Counted from the first letter of the stretch, positions 1-8,743 are shown. The stretch: DNA of 64,000 nucleotides from Desulfopila aestuarii DSM 18488 (GCA_945863875.1 CAMBBS010000009.1:64501-128500); one strand, 5' to 3'. Program-made: numbers and translations. Notes: generated by a model not told the origin, from the sequence alone.

Positions 1-2
1 AT

Positions 3-728
3 AAAGGCGGCGTCGGCAAAACGGCGACTTCCGTGAATCTGGCCTATGCCAGTGCCATGGCAGGAAGATCGACCCTCTTGTGTGATCTTGACCCGCAGGG
101 TGCGTCGGGCTTTTATTTTCGGGTGAAACCTTCGAAGAAACTGCGGAACAAGGCTTTTTTTAAGGACGTGCAGGGATTTTTAGATGCTATCAGGGCCAGT
201 GATTTTGACAATCTTGATCTGTTGCCGGCCAATCTGACCTACCGCGACTTTGATATCTTTCTCTCAAGGATGAAAAACAGTCGGTCCCGCTTGAAAAAGG
301 CCCTGATGGAGCTTGATAGTGATTACGACGTCATTATTCTCGACTGTCCGCCGAACATCTCGCTTCTTTCTGAAAATGTCTTTAAAACCGCCGACAAAAT
401 TGTCGTTCCGGTCATTCCGACCACTTTGTCCGTGCGCACATTTGAGCAGCTCAATGATTTTTTCAAGGAGAACGAATATCAGCGCAAAAAATTACTGCCG
501 TTTTTTTCCATGGTGCAAAAGAGTAAAAAACTGCATAAGGATACCATGCTCACATTACGAAAAAATTATAAAAGCCTCCTGAAAAATTATATCCCTTTTT
601 CCTCTGAAATAGAGAAGATGGGTGTCTATAGGGCACCGGTAATGACATTTGCCGGCAAAAATTCCGCGGCGGACGCATACAGTAAAATATGGCATGAGAT
701 CGAGGCACAGGTGAAAATCGGCAAATAA
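3..728 (+). CDS. ParA/Soj-family ATPase (5' end outside window)
   Basis: The window opens inside this gene; the first readable codons are the deviant Walker A motif KGGVGKTATS, so only a few N-terminal residues are missing and the track's GTG at 33 is not the start. Walker A' (LLCDLDPQGAS) and Walker B (DVIILDCPPN) follow, as in ParA/MinD ATPases that position DNA or cell-pole structures. About 240 residues is normal for a chromosomal ParA-like protein. No ParB follows directly; the next genes are a small Lys/Cys peptide and a PilZ protein on the other strand. The cargo is unknown: it could be DNA, a chemoreceptor array or a surface machine. Confidence 0.88.
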   Translation, partial: KGGVGKTATSVNLAYASAMAGRSTLLCDLDPQGASGFYFRVKPSKKLRNKAFFKDVQGFLDAIRASDFDNLDLLPANLTYRDFDIFLSRMKNSRSRLKKALMELDSDYDVIILDCPPNISLLSENVFKTADKIVVPVIPTTLSVRTFEQLNDFFKENEYQRKKLLPFFSMVQKSKKLHKDTMLTLRKNYKSLLKNYIPFSSEIEKMGVYRAPVMTFAGKNSAADAYSKIWHEIEAQVKIGK

Positions 729-772
729 GCCGAGTGGGTTTTCGGTTTTCCACTTGCTTCAGGAGGCCTGGC

Positions 773-859
773 ATGGCTAAGAAAAAAAAGAAAAAGAAAT
801 GTTGTGGAAAGTATAAAAAGAAGGAGGGGAAACGTTGTGCTAACTGCCCCAAGGCATAG
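773..859 (+). CDS. 28-residue Lys/Cys-rich peptide
   Basis: This ORF is too short for the track. The ATG at 773 sits 6 bases after a perfect AGGAGG (761-766), and the gene ends in TAG at 857. The peptide starts MAKKKKKKKCC and ends with a second CxxC pair (CANCP), giving four Cys among many Lys. The spacing suggests a tiny metal-binding or nucleic-acid-binding peptide, but no function is known to me. It lies 44 bases behind the ParA gene and may be co-transcribed with it. Support comes only from the ribosome-binding site and the non-random composition; no homology was tested. Confidence 0.5.
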   Translation: MAKKKKKKKCCGKYKKKEGKRCANCPKA

Positions 860-871
860 CGGCTATTATCG

Positions 872-1288
872 TTAGCGCTGAGTACATTCCGCGCCGATTC
901 TTCGGCCTTTGATGGATCTGACTCTATAGCGTTTCTGGCTGAAGAGTTGCGAATTCCATGTACAGCGGAACTGGACTTCCTTGCCCACTGAAACTTTCCT
1001 TATATCTCTCATGGCAATATCGAAGCCGACGCCATTTTGAGAAATGTCGAAAAGATCGACCTCAAGGTACGTACCGTCGCTCAAGGACAGCAGCACTTTT
1101 CCTTTCTGCTGTTCTCGCTGGATCAAACGACGATTAAAGCTGGCCTGGGTAATCTCGCCGCATTTATGACAGCGGATGGACCTTCTCCGCACATCATTGG
1201 GGATGGCGACCATTCGTATACTCTGACATGCATGACATTTGAACCGTATCCGTCCACCGACCACCCGGAAGGTTTGTGTTTTGGCCAT
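872..1288 (-). CDS. Zinc-ribbon plus PilZ-like domain protein
   Basis: The 138-residue protein has two parts. Residues about 15-50 carry two CxxC pairs (CHACQ and CHKCG) typical of a zinc ribbon. Residues about 60-138 look like a PilZ domain, with the DISQNGVGF segment matching the usual D/NxSxxG strand motif and a closing IGAEC. PilZ domains bind c-di-GMP through an RxxxR plus D/NxSxxG pair; the RQREQ/RR region before the domain could supply the arginines, but binding is not certain. It is convergent with the ParA gene. Zinc-ribbon PilZ proteins of this size are common in Desulfobacterota. Confidence 0.75.
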   Translation of the reverse strand: MAKTQTFRVVGGRIRFKCHACQSIRMVAIPNDVRRRSIRCHKCGEITQASFNRRLIQREQQKGKVLLSLSDGTYLEVDLFDISQNGVGFDIAMRDIRKVSVGKEVQFRCTWNSQLFSQKRYRVRSIKGRRIGAECTQR

Positions 1289-1690
1289 TTATTCTTTCCT
1301 CTTTTCTCGAAACTGCTGTCTTGGCGATTTTCCGGTGCCCGCTGACATGCAATCAGCCTGACTTCTACGGCCTACACGTCGTCATAAGTAACGCATATGG
1401 AGGGATTTTTCAACAAATCGGTGAAAAACCTTTTATGTCCCTGTCTTCAACTATCAATGCTTGTAAAAGTAGAGATGTAAAAAAATGCCGTCAAGGTTTT
1501 TTTTTATCGATCTGTAAGTCATTTGCAACAGACTTTTTGTTCTCCTGCTGACAGCAGGAGAAGTTGCACTGCTTAAACAGGTTAGAGATGTTTTCCGGGC
1601 CGATAAGAAAAAAAACAATGTATCTGGTGGATACAAGAGTGGGCTTTGTCTCGTTTTTTTCAAACAAAAAACTGAACAGGGGGAGCGGAC
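1289..1690. other. Intergenic region upstream of the PilZ gene
   Basis: About 400 bases without a convincing gene. It should hold the promoter of the leftward PilZ gene. The clearest structure is the perfect 11+1+11 inverted repeat listed separately at 1540-1562. The two ORFs in the track here lack ribosome-binding sites and recognisable motifs. Confidence 0.5.
1540..1562. promoter_or_regulatory. Perfect 11-bp inverted repeat, 1-nt centre
   Basis: TTCTCCTGCTG and CAGCAGGAGAA flank a single A. The 1-nt centre is too tight for an RNA hairpin loop and there is no U-tract, so a dimeric protein-binding site is more likely than a terminator. It lies about 250 bases upstream of the PilZ start (minus strand) and 130 bases upstream of a tiny membrane ORF (plus strand). 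Confidence 0.45.
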
Positions 1691-1765
1691 ATGTTCTATA
1701 ATTATCAGAAAGTCATTGTCTGCATGTTATTGTTACCCGTTGCACTCAACATTGTTCTGCCTTGA
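1691..1765 (+). CDS. Possible 24-residue membrane peptide
   Basis: An ATG at 1691 follows GGGGGAG with 5-base spacing. The translation (MFYNYQKVIVCMLLLPVALN...) is one hydrophobic helix after a short polar start. It stops at TGA (1763-1765), but the same frame continues with more hydrophobic codons (VMLVVWLLKQL) until TAA near 1870. The gene may be a genuine miniature membrane protein, or a slightly longer one broken by the TGA. It sits next to a decayed regulator, which favours decay. I do not recognise a family. Confidence 0.3.
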   Translation: MFYNYQKVIVCMLLLPVALNIVLP

Positions 1766-1822
1766 GTGATGTTGGTCGTATGGCTTTTGAAACAGCTGGT
1801 GGCGGGAACAGATGCCGGTCAT

Positions 1823-3469
1823 CTATGGTATCCGGTACATTCGAAGCGCTCTGGCGAGATATTCTTTTTTAATGGGCGATGGTGGAGGGATGTCGATCTG
1901 CTGTGCTAACCATGCAAAATGCCGGGCGTCAATCCAGCAGAAGCGACTATCTGAATGCAGTTGACCGTTGCTCAGGACAACAGCCTTGTCACTGCCGAGA
2001 AGTTTACGCAGGCGGTGTAAGGTTGTGTTGAGATTCTGCACTGCCCTGTCGCCGTCGGTATCCGGCCAGGGCCAGAGATCTGAAACGGTCTTTGCATCAA
2101 AAGGACAAAGACGAAAACGCTTTACGACTGCCTTGTCCGTATCAACCTCGATTCCTGCCTCCAGTGTTTTTCTGCATATATTGCCCAATCTTCTGGAACT
2201 GAGACCAAAGGGCTTCAGGCATTCCCGCATCCTTTCTAGGGTAGCCTCTGCCTCACCGAGTTCACCCGCCGCCAGGATGGCACATGCGCTCTGCGCCAAC
2301 ACCATCACATCCTATATATGAATGCCGGTTTTATCTGCCACGGCGAAAGTTTCGACACCCTTTTCCATGCAGCGCCGCTGGTCCCCGGCGATGAAGGCGG
2401 CCAGGGTCAGGGTGTAACTCAAAGTGACCTGCACCCGAGGGGGCACATTGCCGGCATTGCCTAATACCGGCTGACGATCCTCCATACGCTGCGCTTCATG
2501 CACCTGACCAAGCCATTGGCAGGATAAGAAAAGATTTTTCATAAGGTCGACTGTAACCTGCAGGTCATTGCAGCGTTCCAGCAGCACCTCGCATCGCTCC
2601 TGCCATTTTTTCAGGTCCGGATGTCCCAGGCCGAAAAGCAACAGTGCCAGCAGCATACTTGCGGCAAGGCGTCCGGTGAGCTCCGCCGTATCCTCTCCCG
2701 CCGGGAGCAGATGGGCCAAATGTTCACCTGCCTTAATGCAGAGATCCAGGTCGGTGAATCCGCTGCGCACTATAAAAAAGATTTCGACCGCAGTCGCCCA
2801 ACTGAGGATTTGGCCGGACACGTCGCAACTAGTGTTGAACATGTTGAAGGCCGTGGTGCAGAGAGTCTGGCTTACCGGAGCATTCCTTGTCATCTGGGCC
2901 TGGTCCTGCCAAAGAAGCAGCCAGGGATTTTTTTGAATATATTCATCAGGCAGCAATTCTATGCACGCGGAAAGTGTCGTGTCTCGTCTTTTTGCGATGA
3001 GGGCCGGGGCAACGTTTAGAATGATCGAGGCCGCTGATTCATAGGCTCCTGTCTGAGCGTACAGGTTGATTGCCCCTTTCTTCCAGCCTTTTTTCCGTTT
3101 TAAGGTCAGAAGGATGTCTGCTGCTGCCATATCTGTCAGCTCGCTGGCCATTTCTGCGGTCATATGCGGCAAGTGGACGCTCTGCAATAGAAAATGATAG
3201 AGAGAACAAGAAACTTTTTCGAGAATTTCAGCAGAAAAATAGTCAAAATAGCCAAGGACAAAGGTTTCCAGGCTTGGAAGGTACTCTGGCGTGAGCAGCG
3301 GCATCTGCCATGCAGGGGACTCCATGAGCGATGCCGCGGCCTGGCCGAAATAAGAGAAAGAACGTGTCGGCGACTGGTGGTCAAGCAGAGTGAACAGCCG
3401 TTCACGCCGCAGGACCTGTTTGATGACCAGCGGCGATATCTTGCTGACGGTTGCCGGTTTACGTTTCAT
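1823..3469 (-). pseudogene. Decayed SARP/MalT-type transcriptional regulator
   Basis: Two track ORFs (3508-2312 and 2308-1823) are one gene in the same frame, separated by a single TAG at 2312-2314 where relatives have Trp (HI-stop-DVMVLAQ). The protein begins like the large BTAD/MalT ATPase regulators, keeps the LLTPEYLPSLETF segment and the DYFSAEILEKV segment, then TPR-like helices, and ends with a BTAD/winged-helix part (DGDRAVQNLNTTLHRLRKLLG). The whole P-loop NTPase centre is absent through in-frame deletions, so the 560-residue remnant is about half the family's usual length of roughly 1000-1100. The start is best placed at the ATG before KRKPATV. It cannot work as the normal ATP-dependent regulator. 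Family recognition is from memory of conserved segments. Confidence 0.72.
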
Positions 3470-3761
3470 GAGGTGGGATGGGGCTCTAGTTGAAAAGAAT
3501 TCAAGCAAGCCCTTTTTCGAAAAAAAAGACCTGACACCGGATTTCTCTTCTCACCCCTGCAATTTTGGCGGATAATCCAGCCTGACTCAAGCTTTTTCCG
3601 TGGCTCTTTCGCGTCGTGCACCGGCATTCAGACGCCGCCAAGGATCACCTGATTGCTTCGTTACATAATAATTTTTTTTGTGTCTGCGGAAAGTGTGATA
3701 ACATACTATTTAAATTAGGAAGCAGTTGAACACCAAAGGCTTGATAAACAGGAGAAAGTAC

Positions 3762-5924
3762 ATGGTATCGTTTGGCCAAAGAGTTATTCCTTCCAAGGTA
3801 AAGACAAAGCTGCTCTCGGTTCTGGGTATGCTCATTACATTGATGGTCGCGGTTCCGAGCATCGTGTCGTACAGGGCCACCCTCAGCAATACCACCAAAA
3901 GTCTGCAGGAAGAACTGACCGTAACCATCGCCCAGGTCCTTGATACCATCACCACGCAAAAGTCCGAACAGCTTAAGCTTTTGGCCTATACCGTCGCAGG
4001 AATGCCGTCGGTTCAGGACGATGTCATGTTTCAGAGCAGAGATGATCTGCAAAGTGTTGCTGGACCGCTCTACCAGAGCTTGAACAAAATAATCGATCTC
4101 AATGTTTTTCATTTTCATCTGCCGCCGGCTACCTCCTTTTTACGCGTGCAGAAGCCGGAAGAATTCGGTGACGACCTGTCCAGCTTTCGAAAAACCGTGG
4201 TCCAGGTCAATGAGACGCAACAGGATGCCGTGGGAATTGAGGCAGGGGTTTCCGGGTTATCCGTCCGTGCAGTCGTTCCCATTCTGTATCTGAATAAAAA
4301 ACATGCTGGCTCGCTTGAGTTTGGCGCGCCGATAAATGACAAGCTGCTGGCACAGATAAAAGGAAGCATCAATGCTGATCTGTCGGTCATCGTGCCGGAT
4401 GGCGATGGGTTTAAATACCAGGCCAAAACCCACGACTTGACCATCCCGGAACAAAAATTTCCATTCCTAAAAGAAGTTATGCACGCCGATGAAATCGTCG
4501 TGCAGCGGGTTTCGAAAGACGGCCGAGAATTGATGACGGCGTATATGCCGATTCAGGATTATTCCGGCAAAGGTGTTGGTGTCCTGGCCATGCCAAGAGA
4601 TATTGGAACCGTTTTCGCTGCCGCGAAAAGAGCGGCGTTGATTTCGCTTACTCTTGGTCTGGCCGCGCTTGTGGTCATTCAATTCTTTGTCTATTTTCTC
4701 TTTACCAGGATGATAGATCGACCGATCAAGAGCTTTACCCAGCTGCTTGAGTCGGCCAGCCGGGGTGACCTGACAAAAGAAGTCGATGTAACGTCCATCC
4801 TGCCCATTAACTGTTCAGAAAAATTGCAGTGCGGCAAGAAAGATTGTTCGATGTACGGCATAGACGGGTATTGCTGGGAGGAGGCCGGATCGGCGGCATT
4901 AAATGTGCAGTGTCCAAAGATTGTCACGGGTGAGTATTCTTCATGCAGTGAATGCACGGAGGTGTTCAGAGTCGCTGTCCGCGACGAATTTTCCGAGCTG
5001 AGTGCCTATATGCACTCTTTCCTTGCCAACGTCAGGGCCCTTGTCCAAGATGTCAACAGCAATAGCACCAATCTCAACAATTCGTCCCTTGCCCTGGTGA
5101 AAATATCTGAAAAAATTGATGCCGGCTCGACCGATTCCGCCCAGCGGGCCCAGGCCGTAGCGGCCGCCACGGAAGAGATGAGTTCCAATATGGCTTCTGT
5201 CGCCGCCGCAACCGAAGAGGCTGCCGCCAATGTCAATGTCATGACCAGCGCCACCGAAGAAATCAGCGGCAGTGTCGGTGATATCCAGCGTTCGACGATG
5301 AATGCGAAAAAAATTACCGGCGAGGCTGTTCTGCAGGCAGCCGATATTTCTCAAAAGGTTGATGCGCTCGGCAGTGCCGCGCTGGATATAGGTAAGGTGA
5401 CGGAAACCATCACCGATATATCCTCGCAGACAAACCTGCTCGCGCTCAATGCCACCATTGAAGCGGCGCGGGCCGGGGAAGCCGGCAAGGGCTTTGCGGT
5501 CGTGGCCAATGAAATCAAGGATCTCGCCAAACAGACTGCCCAGGCGACCGGGGAGATCAAGGAACGTATCGAAAGTATTCAGCATTCCACCGATGTCACC
5601 GTCACGGGGATTAAGAAAATATCCGATATTATAACAGAGATTGATACTATCGTGTCAAGTATCGCCATTTCGCTCGATGAGCAGAATGCTACGATGACCG
5701 AGTTGACATCAAATATTTTTCAGGCGGGTGCAGGGATCAGTGAAGTGTCTGAAAATGTGGCCCAGAGTGCTGTCGTATCCCAGCAGATCGCGGCCGATAT
5801 CTCGGAAGTGAACAAGGCCGTCGGTGATATATCGATCGGCACCGGGGATGTGCGGCGAAATGCCGAGGAACTGCGGCTGCTCTCGCAAGCGCTCAAAAAC
5901 CTCATAGAAAAATTCCTGATGTAA
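3762..5924 (+). CDS. Methyl-accepting chemotaxis protein with Cys-rich insert
   Basis: A transmembrane chemoreceptor of 720 residues. The ATG at 3762 has AGGAG seven bases upstream, better than the TTG at 3726. The order is: TM helix near residues 17-40, a periplasmic Cache-type sensor to about 285, a second TM ([19 protein letters not shown]), HAMP, a Cys-rich insert around 347-405 containing GYCWEEAG and CSECTEVF, and a long signalling domain with the hairpin tip motif ([19 protein letters not shown]). No C-terminal CheR-binding pentapeptide is seen. The insert has at least seven Cys and may bind a metal or sense redox state; similar CW-type motifs occur in other deltaproteobacterial HAMP proteins. 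The ligand is unknown. Confidence 0.93.
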   Translation: MVSFGQRVIPSKVKTKLLSVLGMLITLMVAVPSIVSYRATLSNTTKSLQEELTVTIAQVLDTITTQKSEQLKLLAYTVAGMPSVQDDVMFQSRDDLQSVAGPLYQSLNKIIDLNVFHFHLPPATSFLRVQKPEEFGDDLSSFRKTVVQVNETQQDAVGIEAGVSGLSVRAVVPILYLNKKHAGSLEFGAPINDKLLAQIKGSINADLSVIVPDGDGFKYQAKTHDLTIPEQKFPFLKEVMHADEIVVQRVSKDGRELMTAYMPIQDYSGKGVGVLAMPRDIGTVFAAAKRAALISLTLGLAALVVIQFFVYFLFTRMIDRPIKSFTQLLESASRGDLTKEVDVTSILPINCSEKLQCGKKDCSMYGIDGYCWEEAGSAALNVQCPKIVTGEYSSCSECTEVFRVAVRDEFSELSAYMHSFLANVRALVQDVNSNSTNLNNSSLALVKISEKIDAGSTDSAQRAQAVAAATEEMSSNMASVAAATEEAAANVNVMTSATEEISGSVGDIQRSTMNAKKITGEAVLQAADISQKVDALGSAALDIGKVTETITDISSQTNLLALNATIEAARAGEAGKGFAVVANEIKDLAKQTAQATGEIKERIESIQHSTDVTVTGIKKISDIITEIDTIVSSIAISLDEQNATMTELTSNIFQAGAGISEVSENVAQSAVVSQQIAADISEVNKAVGDISIGTGDVRRNAEELRLLSQALKNLIEKFLM

Positions 5925-5974
5925 GGTAACCATTCACCGCTAAATACCAAAAGACAGCATGTTTTTCGCACTTT

Positions 5975-8155
5975 TCATGGCCTGCACAGTTCCATGGCGG
6001 TGATCTGCCGGCCCAGACCGAGAATGAGGATATTGCTCGTCTCGCTGGTTATGGCAATGTCACCGCCACTAACCAGAGCGCCGGGGATATGGCCCGATTC
6101 GAGAAAAGAAACAGCCAGTGAGGTCGCCACAGCCGAGGCGGAGGCAAATTCACCGATATAGTTCCGATAGTCGACAACAGGGACGGACAGGTGCGAAAGC
6201 GCCATGAACTGTTCGAGCTGCTGCTTTCCTTCCCGGTGCATGGCGGCCGGGATACCGGCTAGAATAAGCGCATAGCCGGACGGTTTGTTCGGGCGGACGC
6301 CGAGCGCATCGACCAGTGCGGCGATAACGCCTTCCGCCTTGCCGCTTTGATAGAAGGGGATGGAAAGAGCGCAGAGCGCATCTTTCATTTCTCTGGTGAC
6401 GCAAAGGGCGCCGCCGCCATCGGCAAGAACCGTTTCGGGGCGGATCGAAGGATCGAGCAGGCGAGAAAACGGATCGTGCCCTTCGTCGGCGCCAAGGATG
6501 ATTGCCGGCTGCGTCGCATCTTCCAATATAAGATCCGCGGCCATTACCGCCTGTTCGAAAGAATAATCCCCCCCGCTGGTGGTGATATTGGGGCCTGTCG
6601 CGCCGAACATGATCGCCACCTGACTGGCCGGGCCGTTATGAACGGAACCGACAAAATCGGTGGGGCTTGGAAATTGTTCCTTGGATTCCGCCAGGCGGGT
6701 GAGGAAATCATGCGTTTCGGACAGGGCCCCCCAGCCGGTGCCCATAAAAACAGAACCTGGCTTTGGGGCATTGACCGCCGCTGTTGTCGCCTTCTCATAG
6801 GCCGCCGCGGCTAAAGAGAGGGTCATTTTCGGCAGCCGTTTGAGCCGACGTATCATGCGTGGCGGCAGGTTCGCGGAAATTATCTCGATTCCGGCCATTC
6901 CGGCAACCGTAGCACCAGTCTGTGTCTGGGCAATGGTTGCGGCAGTGCCACCAGCTCCGGTCAGGCAGGAATACCCGTGAATGGCCAGTCCTGTGCCTCT
7001 TTGTCGAGATGCTGTTCGTTGAAACACATCGGCGGCGCCGATGATGAGAGAGCCGTTGTTGCCGCCGAAACCAAAGGAGTTGGAGAGAACTGCCCGCGCG
7101 GGAAGCTCGAGCGGGTGGGTCAGCGGCTGCAGGCCAAGGGCCGGGTCAACTGTTCTCAGGCCGGTATTGGCGGGCATCAGCCCACGGGTGATGGTCATTG
7201 TCGCAACGACGGCTTCCACAGCCCCGGCGGCGGCCAGGCTGTGGCCGGATGCCCCTTTGATTGAGGAGAGGGGCGGCGGTAGGCTGAAAAGTCTGCGTAC
7301 CGCTTTTGATTCCGCCAGATCGTTATCTGGAGTTCCGGTGCCGTGCAGATTGATGTAATCAATTTCTTCCGGGCCGAGGCCGGCGTCAGTCAGGGCCTGC
7401 CGCATGGCCATGAATGCCCCCTGGCCGTCCGGGTGCGGTGCGGCGGGATGGTAGGCGTCGCAGGATAGTCCGGCGCCGAGGAGTTCGGCAAAACAGGTGT
7501 CGGTTTTTTGGGTGGTGAGGAGCAGCATACCCGCGCCTTCGGCTACCGCCATGCCCCGCCGGTTCTGGTCGAGCGGTCGGCAGCCTGCCTGGTCGACCAG
7601 TTGCAGGGAATGAAAACCAAAATAGGTGAGACGGCTCAGGGAATCGACGCCTCCGGCAAGAACCGTTTCGGCCTGCCCTCGGCGGAGCATTCTCAAGGCC
7701 AGGGCAATGGCGACAACGCCGGAAGAGCAGGCCGTGGAGACAACAAGGGCCGGGCCGGTACAGTTCAGCTGATCGGCGAGGTAGTTGGCAACGGTGTTCA
7801 GGCCGTGGTGCCGATAGCGGTCTTTTTGTTGGTCGTTGCTGCGCAACAGCTTTTCGGTGGTGAGAATGCCGCCGGTTGTGGTGCCGAGAATTATGGCGTC
7901 GGGCGGGCGAATGCATCCGTCCATGGCCTGCCGGGCGGCAAGAGAAGCGAGCAGATGGGTTCTTGGCACAGTTGCCGAATCGCTCAGTCCGCCAACCTGG
8001 CCAACCGGCAGCGGCGACCCGTGCAGCAGGGGAAACAGGGTCAGGGGCCTTATGGCCGAGCGGTTACCGCGCAGGCTCTTTTCCGTTGCGGCCAGGTGGG
8101 AGCCCATCGAGCTGATTATGCCCGTGCCGCGGATATACACCTGTTTGTCGGTCAA
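5975..8155 (-). CDS. Tandem ketosynthase fusion: KS plus Cys-less KS-like half
   Basis: The 726-residue protein contains two thiolase-fold ketosynthases. The N-terminal one is complete: nucleophile C143 in STACSSG, H271 in HGTGTPDND and H305 in GASGHSLAAAG. The C-terminal half (about 375-726) resembles the Ketoacyl-synt_2/chain-length-factor type: FVGSVHNGPAS is present, but the nucleophile position reads TSGGDYSFEQ with no Cys. In aryl-polyene systems the condensing enzyme is a heterodimer of an active KS (ApeO) and a Cys-less partner (ApeC); here the two appear fused. It starts within the stop of the ACP gene (4-base overlap), so both are translated together. It probably performs the repeated chain extension of the locus. 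Confidence 0.88.
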   Translation of the reverse strand: MTDKQVYIRGTGIISSMGSHLAATEKSLRGNRSAIRPLTLFPLLHGSPLPVGQVGGLSDSATVPRTHLLASLAARQAMDGCIRPPDAIILGTTTGGILTTEKLLRSNDQQKDRYRHHGLNTVANYLADQLNCTGPALVVSTACSSGVVAIALALRMLRRGQAETVLAGGVDSLSRLTYFGFHSLQLVDQAGCRPLDQNRRGMAVAEGAGMLLLTTQKTDTCFAELLGAGLSCDAYHPAAPHPDGQGAFMAMRQALTDAGLGPEEIDYINLHGTGTPDNDLAESKAVRRLFSLPPPLSSIKGASGHSLAAAGAVEAVVATMTITRGLMPANTGLRTVDPALGLQPLTHPLELPARAVLSNSFGFGGNNGSLIIGAADVFQRTASRQRGTGLAIHGYSCLTGAGGTAATIAQTQTGATVAGMAGIEIISANLPPRMIRRLKRLPKMTLSLAAAAYEKATTAAVNAPKPGSVFMGTGWGALSETHDFLTRLAESKEQFPSPTDFVGSVHNGPASQVAIMFGATGPNITTSGGDYSFEQAVMAADLILEDATQPAIILGADEGHDPFSRLLDPSIRPETVLADGGGALCVTREMKDALCALSIPFYQSGKAEGVIAALVDALGVRPNKPSGYALILAGIPAAMHREGKQQLEQFMALSHLSVPVVDYRNYIGEFASASAVATSLAVSFLESGHIPGALVSGGDIAITSETSNILILGLGRQITAMELCRP

Positions 8156-8418
8156 GATGCTGCCTGGCCTGAATGTTCTTTAATATAGGCGGCCAGATTG
8201 GCCAGGGAGGAAAATACCTTTTCGCCGACTTCCTGGTTGTTGATGATAATACCGTAATCTTTTTCCACCATGACGACCATTTCCAGGACATCGATCGAGT
8301 CGATACCGAGTTCACCGCCGACCAGCTGGCTGTCTTCATGAAAATCTTCAGGTGTTACATCTGCCAGATGCAGGATTTCTATAAGTTTGACTTTGAGTTC
8401 TTCTATCAGTTCACGCAT
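8152..8418 (-). CDS. Acyl carrier protein
   Basis: An 88-residue acidic four-helix carrier with the phosphopantetheine site GIDSIDVLEM, Ser41. It carries the growing acyl chain as a thioester for the fused ketosynthase encoded immediately downstream with a 4-base overlap. Length and sequence fit the discrete ACPs of aryl-polyene clusters (ApeE/ApeF) better than housekeeping AcpP, which has the more typical DSLD. It is the first gene of the leftward unit and diverges from the dehydratase-FabG operon. Confidence 0.9.
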   Translation of the reverse strand: MRELIEELKVKLIEILHLADVTPEDFHEDSQLVGGELGIDSIDVLEMVVMVEKDYGIIINNQEVGEKVFSSLANLAAYIKEHSGQAAS

Positions 8419-8512
8419 AATTTTTTGCTTTTAATGTTGGGTTGGATTAATAAAACCGGCAGCAGACTGACACTATGACCGTCTTTTCGGTTTTCCGATG
8501 AACGGGTAGCAT

Positions 8513-8552
8513 AATGCCAACAATACCATAGAATGCCAACAGGAATTTGGCA
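8513..8552. promoter_or_regulatory. Repeated TGCCAA operator-like motifs
   Basis: AATGCCAACA occurs at 8513-8522 and again at 8532-8541, 19 bases apart (nearly two helical turns), and the reverse complement core TTGGCA lies at 8547. Between them is ACCATAGAATG, which is repeated exactly at 18235-18245 upstream of the third biosynthetic unit. Spacing on one DNA face and position between divergent operons suggest a regulator site; this is inference. Confidence 0.4.
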
Positions 8553-8593
8553 GAGGAATTTGTCAGCTACTTCTGGAAATGTTTACCAGGGCT

Positions 8594-8673
8594 GAGATGC
8601 GCGAAAGATTTTTATCCACTGTACTCGCGGTACGTGTAAAAGCCGATGACAAAGCAGATTTGGTGCTGGTGAA
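8594..8673 (+). repeat. Dispersed ~80-bp repeat, copy 1
   Basis: GAGATGCGCGAAAGA starts a segment that aligns with 39274-39353; the best-conserved part is TACGTGTaAAAGCCGATG, then ACAAAGCaGATTTGGTGCTGG. One base insertion separates the copies in the middle. Both would encode a peptide of the form MRxR...DKADLVLxNV. It lies in the divergent control region of the biosynthetic locus. Confidence 0.5.
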
Positions 8674-8743
8674 TGTTGACGCTAATATGGTGGCGGTTTC
8701 TTTCATAGTAAGGTATCTTTTTTGCTCTAAAATTAGGACGACA

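Larger units (their letters stand above)
8419..8743. other. Divergent control region of two biosynthetic units
   Basis: This 325-base region separates the leftward ACP-ketosynthase unit from the rightward ten-gene operon, so it must hold both promoters. It contains AATGCCAACA twice (8513-8522 and 8532-8541) and the reverse core TTGGCA at 8547-8552, plus an 80-base sequence (8594-8673) with a diverged copy near 39.3 kb. The track's extended dehydratase start at 8579 runs through this region and is not supported. Confidence 0.55.

Noticed and set aside
1763-1765. TGA in the tiny membrane ORF as a selenocysteine codon
   Set aside because: No stable hairpin with a G-containing loop follows at the right distance and no known Sec family matches; decay or a true stop is simpler.
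7386-7916. Long opposite-frame and shifted ORFs over the biosynthetic genes
   Set aside because: They are shadows of the GC-rich ketosynthase and other coding frames (for example the 10 long minus-strand ORFs between 9 and 37 kb) and are Arg/Pro/His-rich with no motifs.
8579-8743. Extension of the dehydratase gene to the track start at 8579
   Set aside because: The extra 55 codons cover the divergent promoter region and a dispersed repeat, and no FabZ-type protein has such a part; the ATG at 8744 has its own ribosome-binding site.
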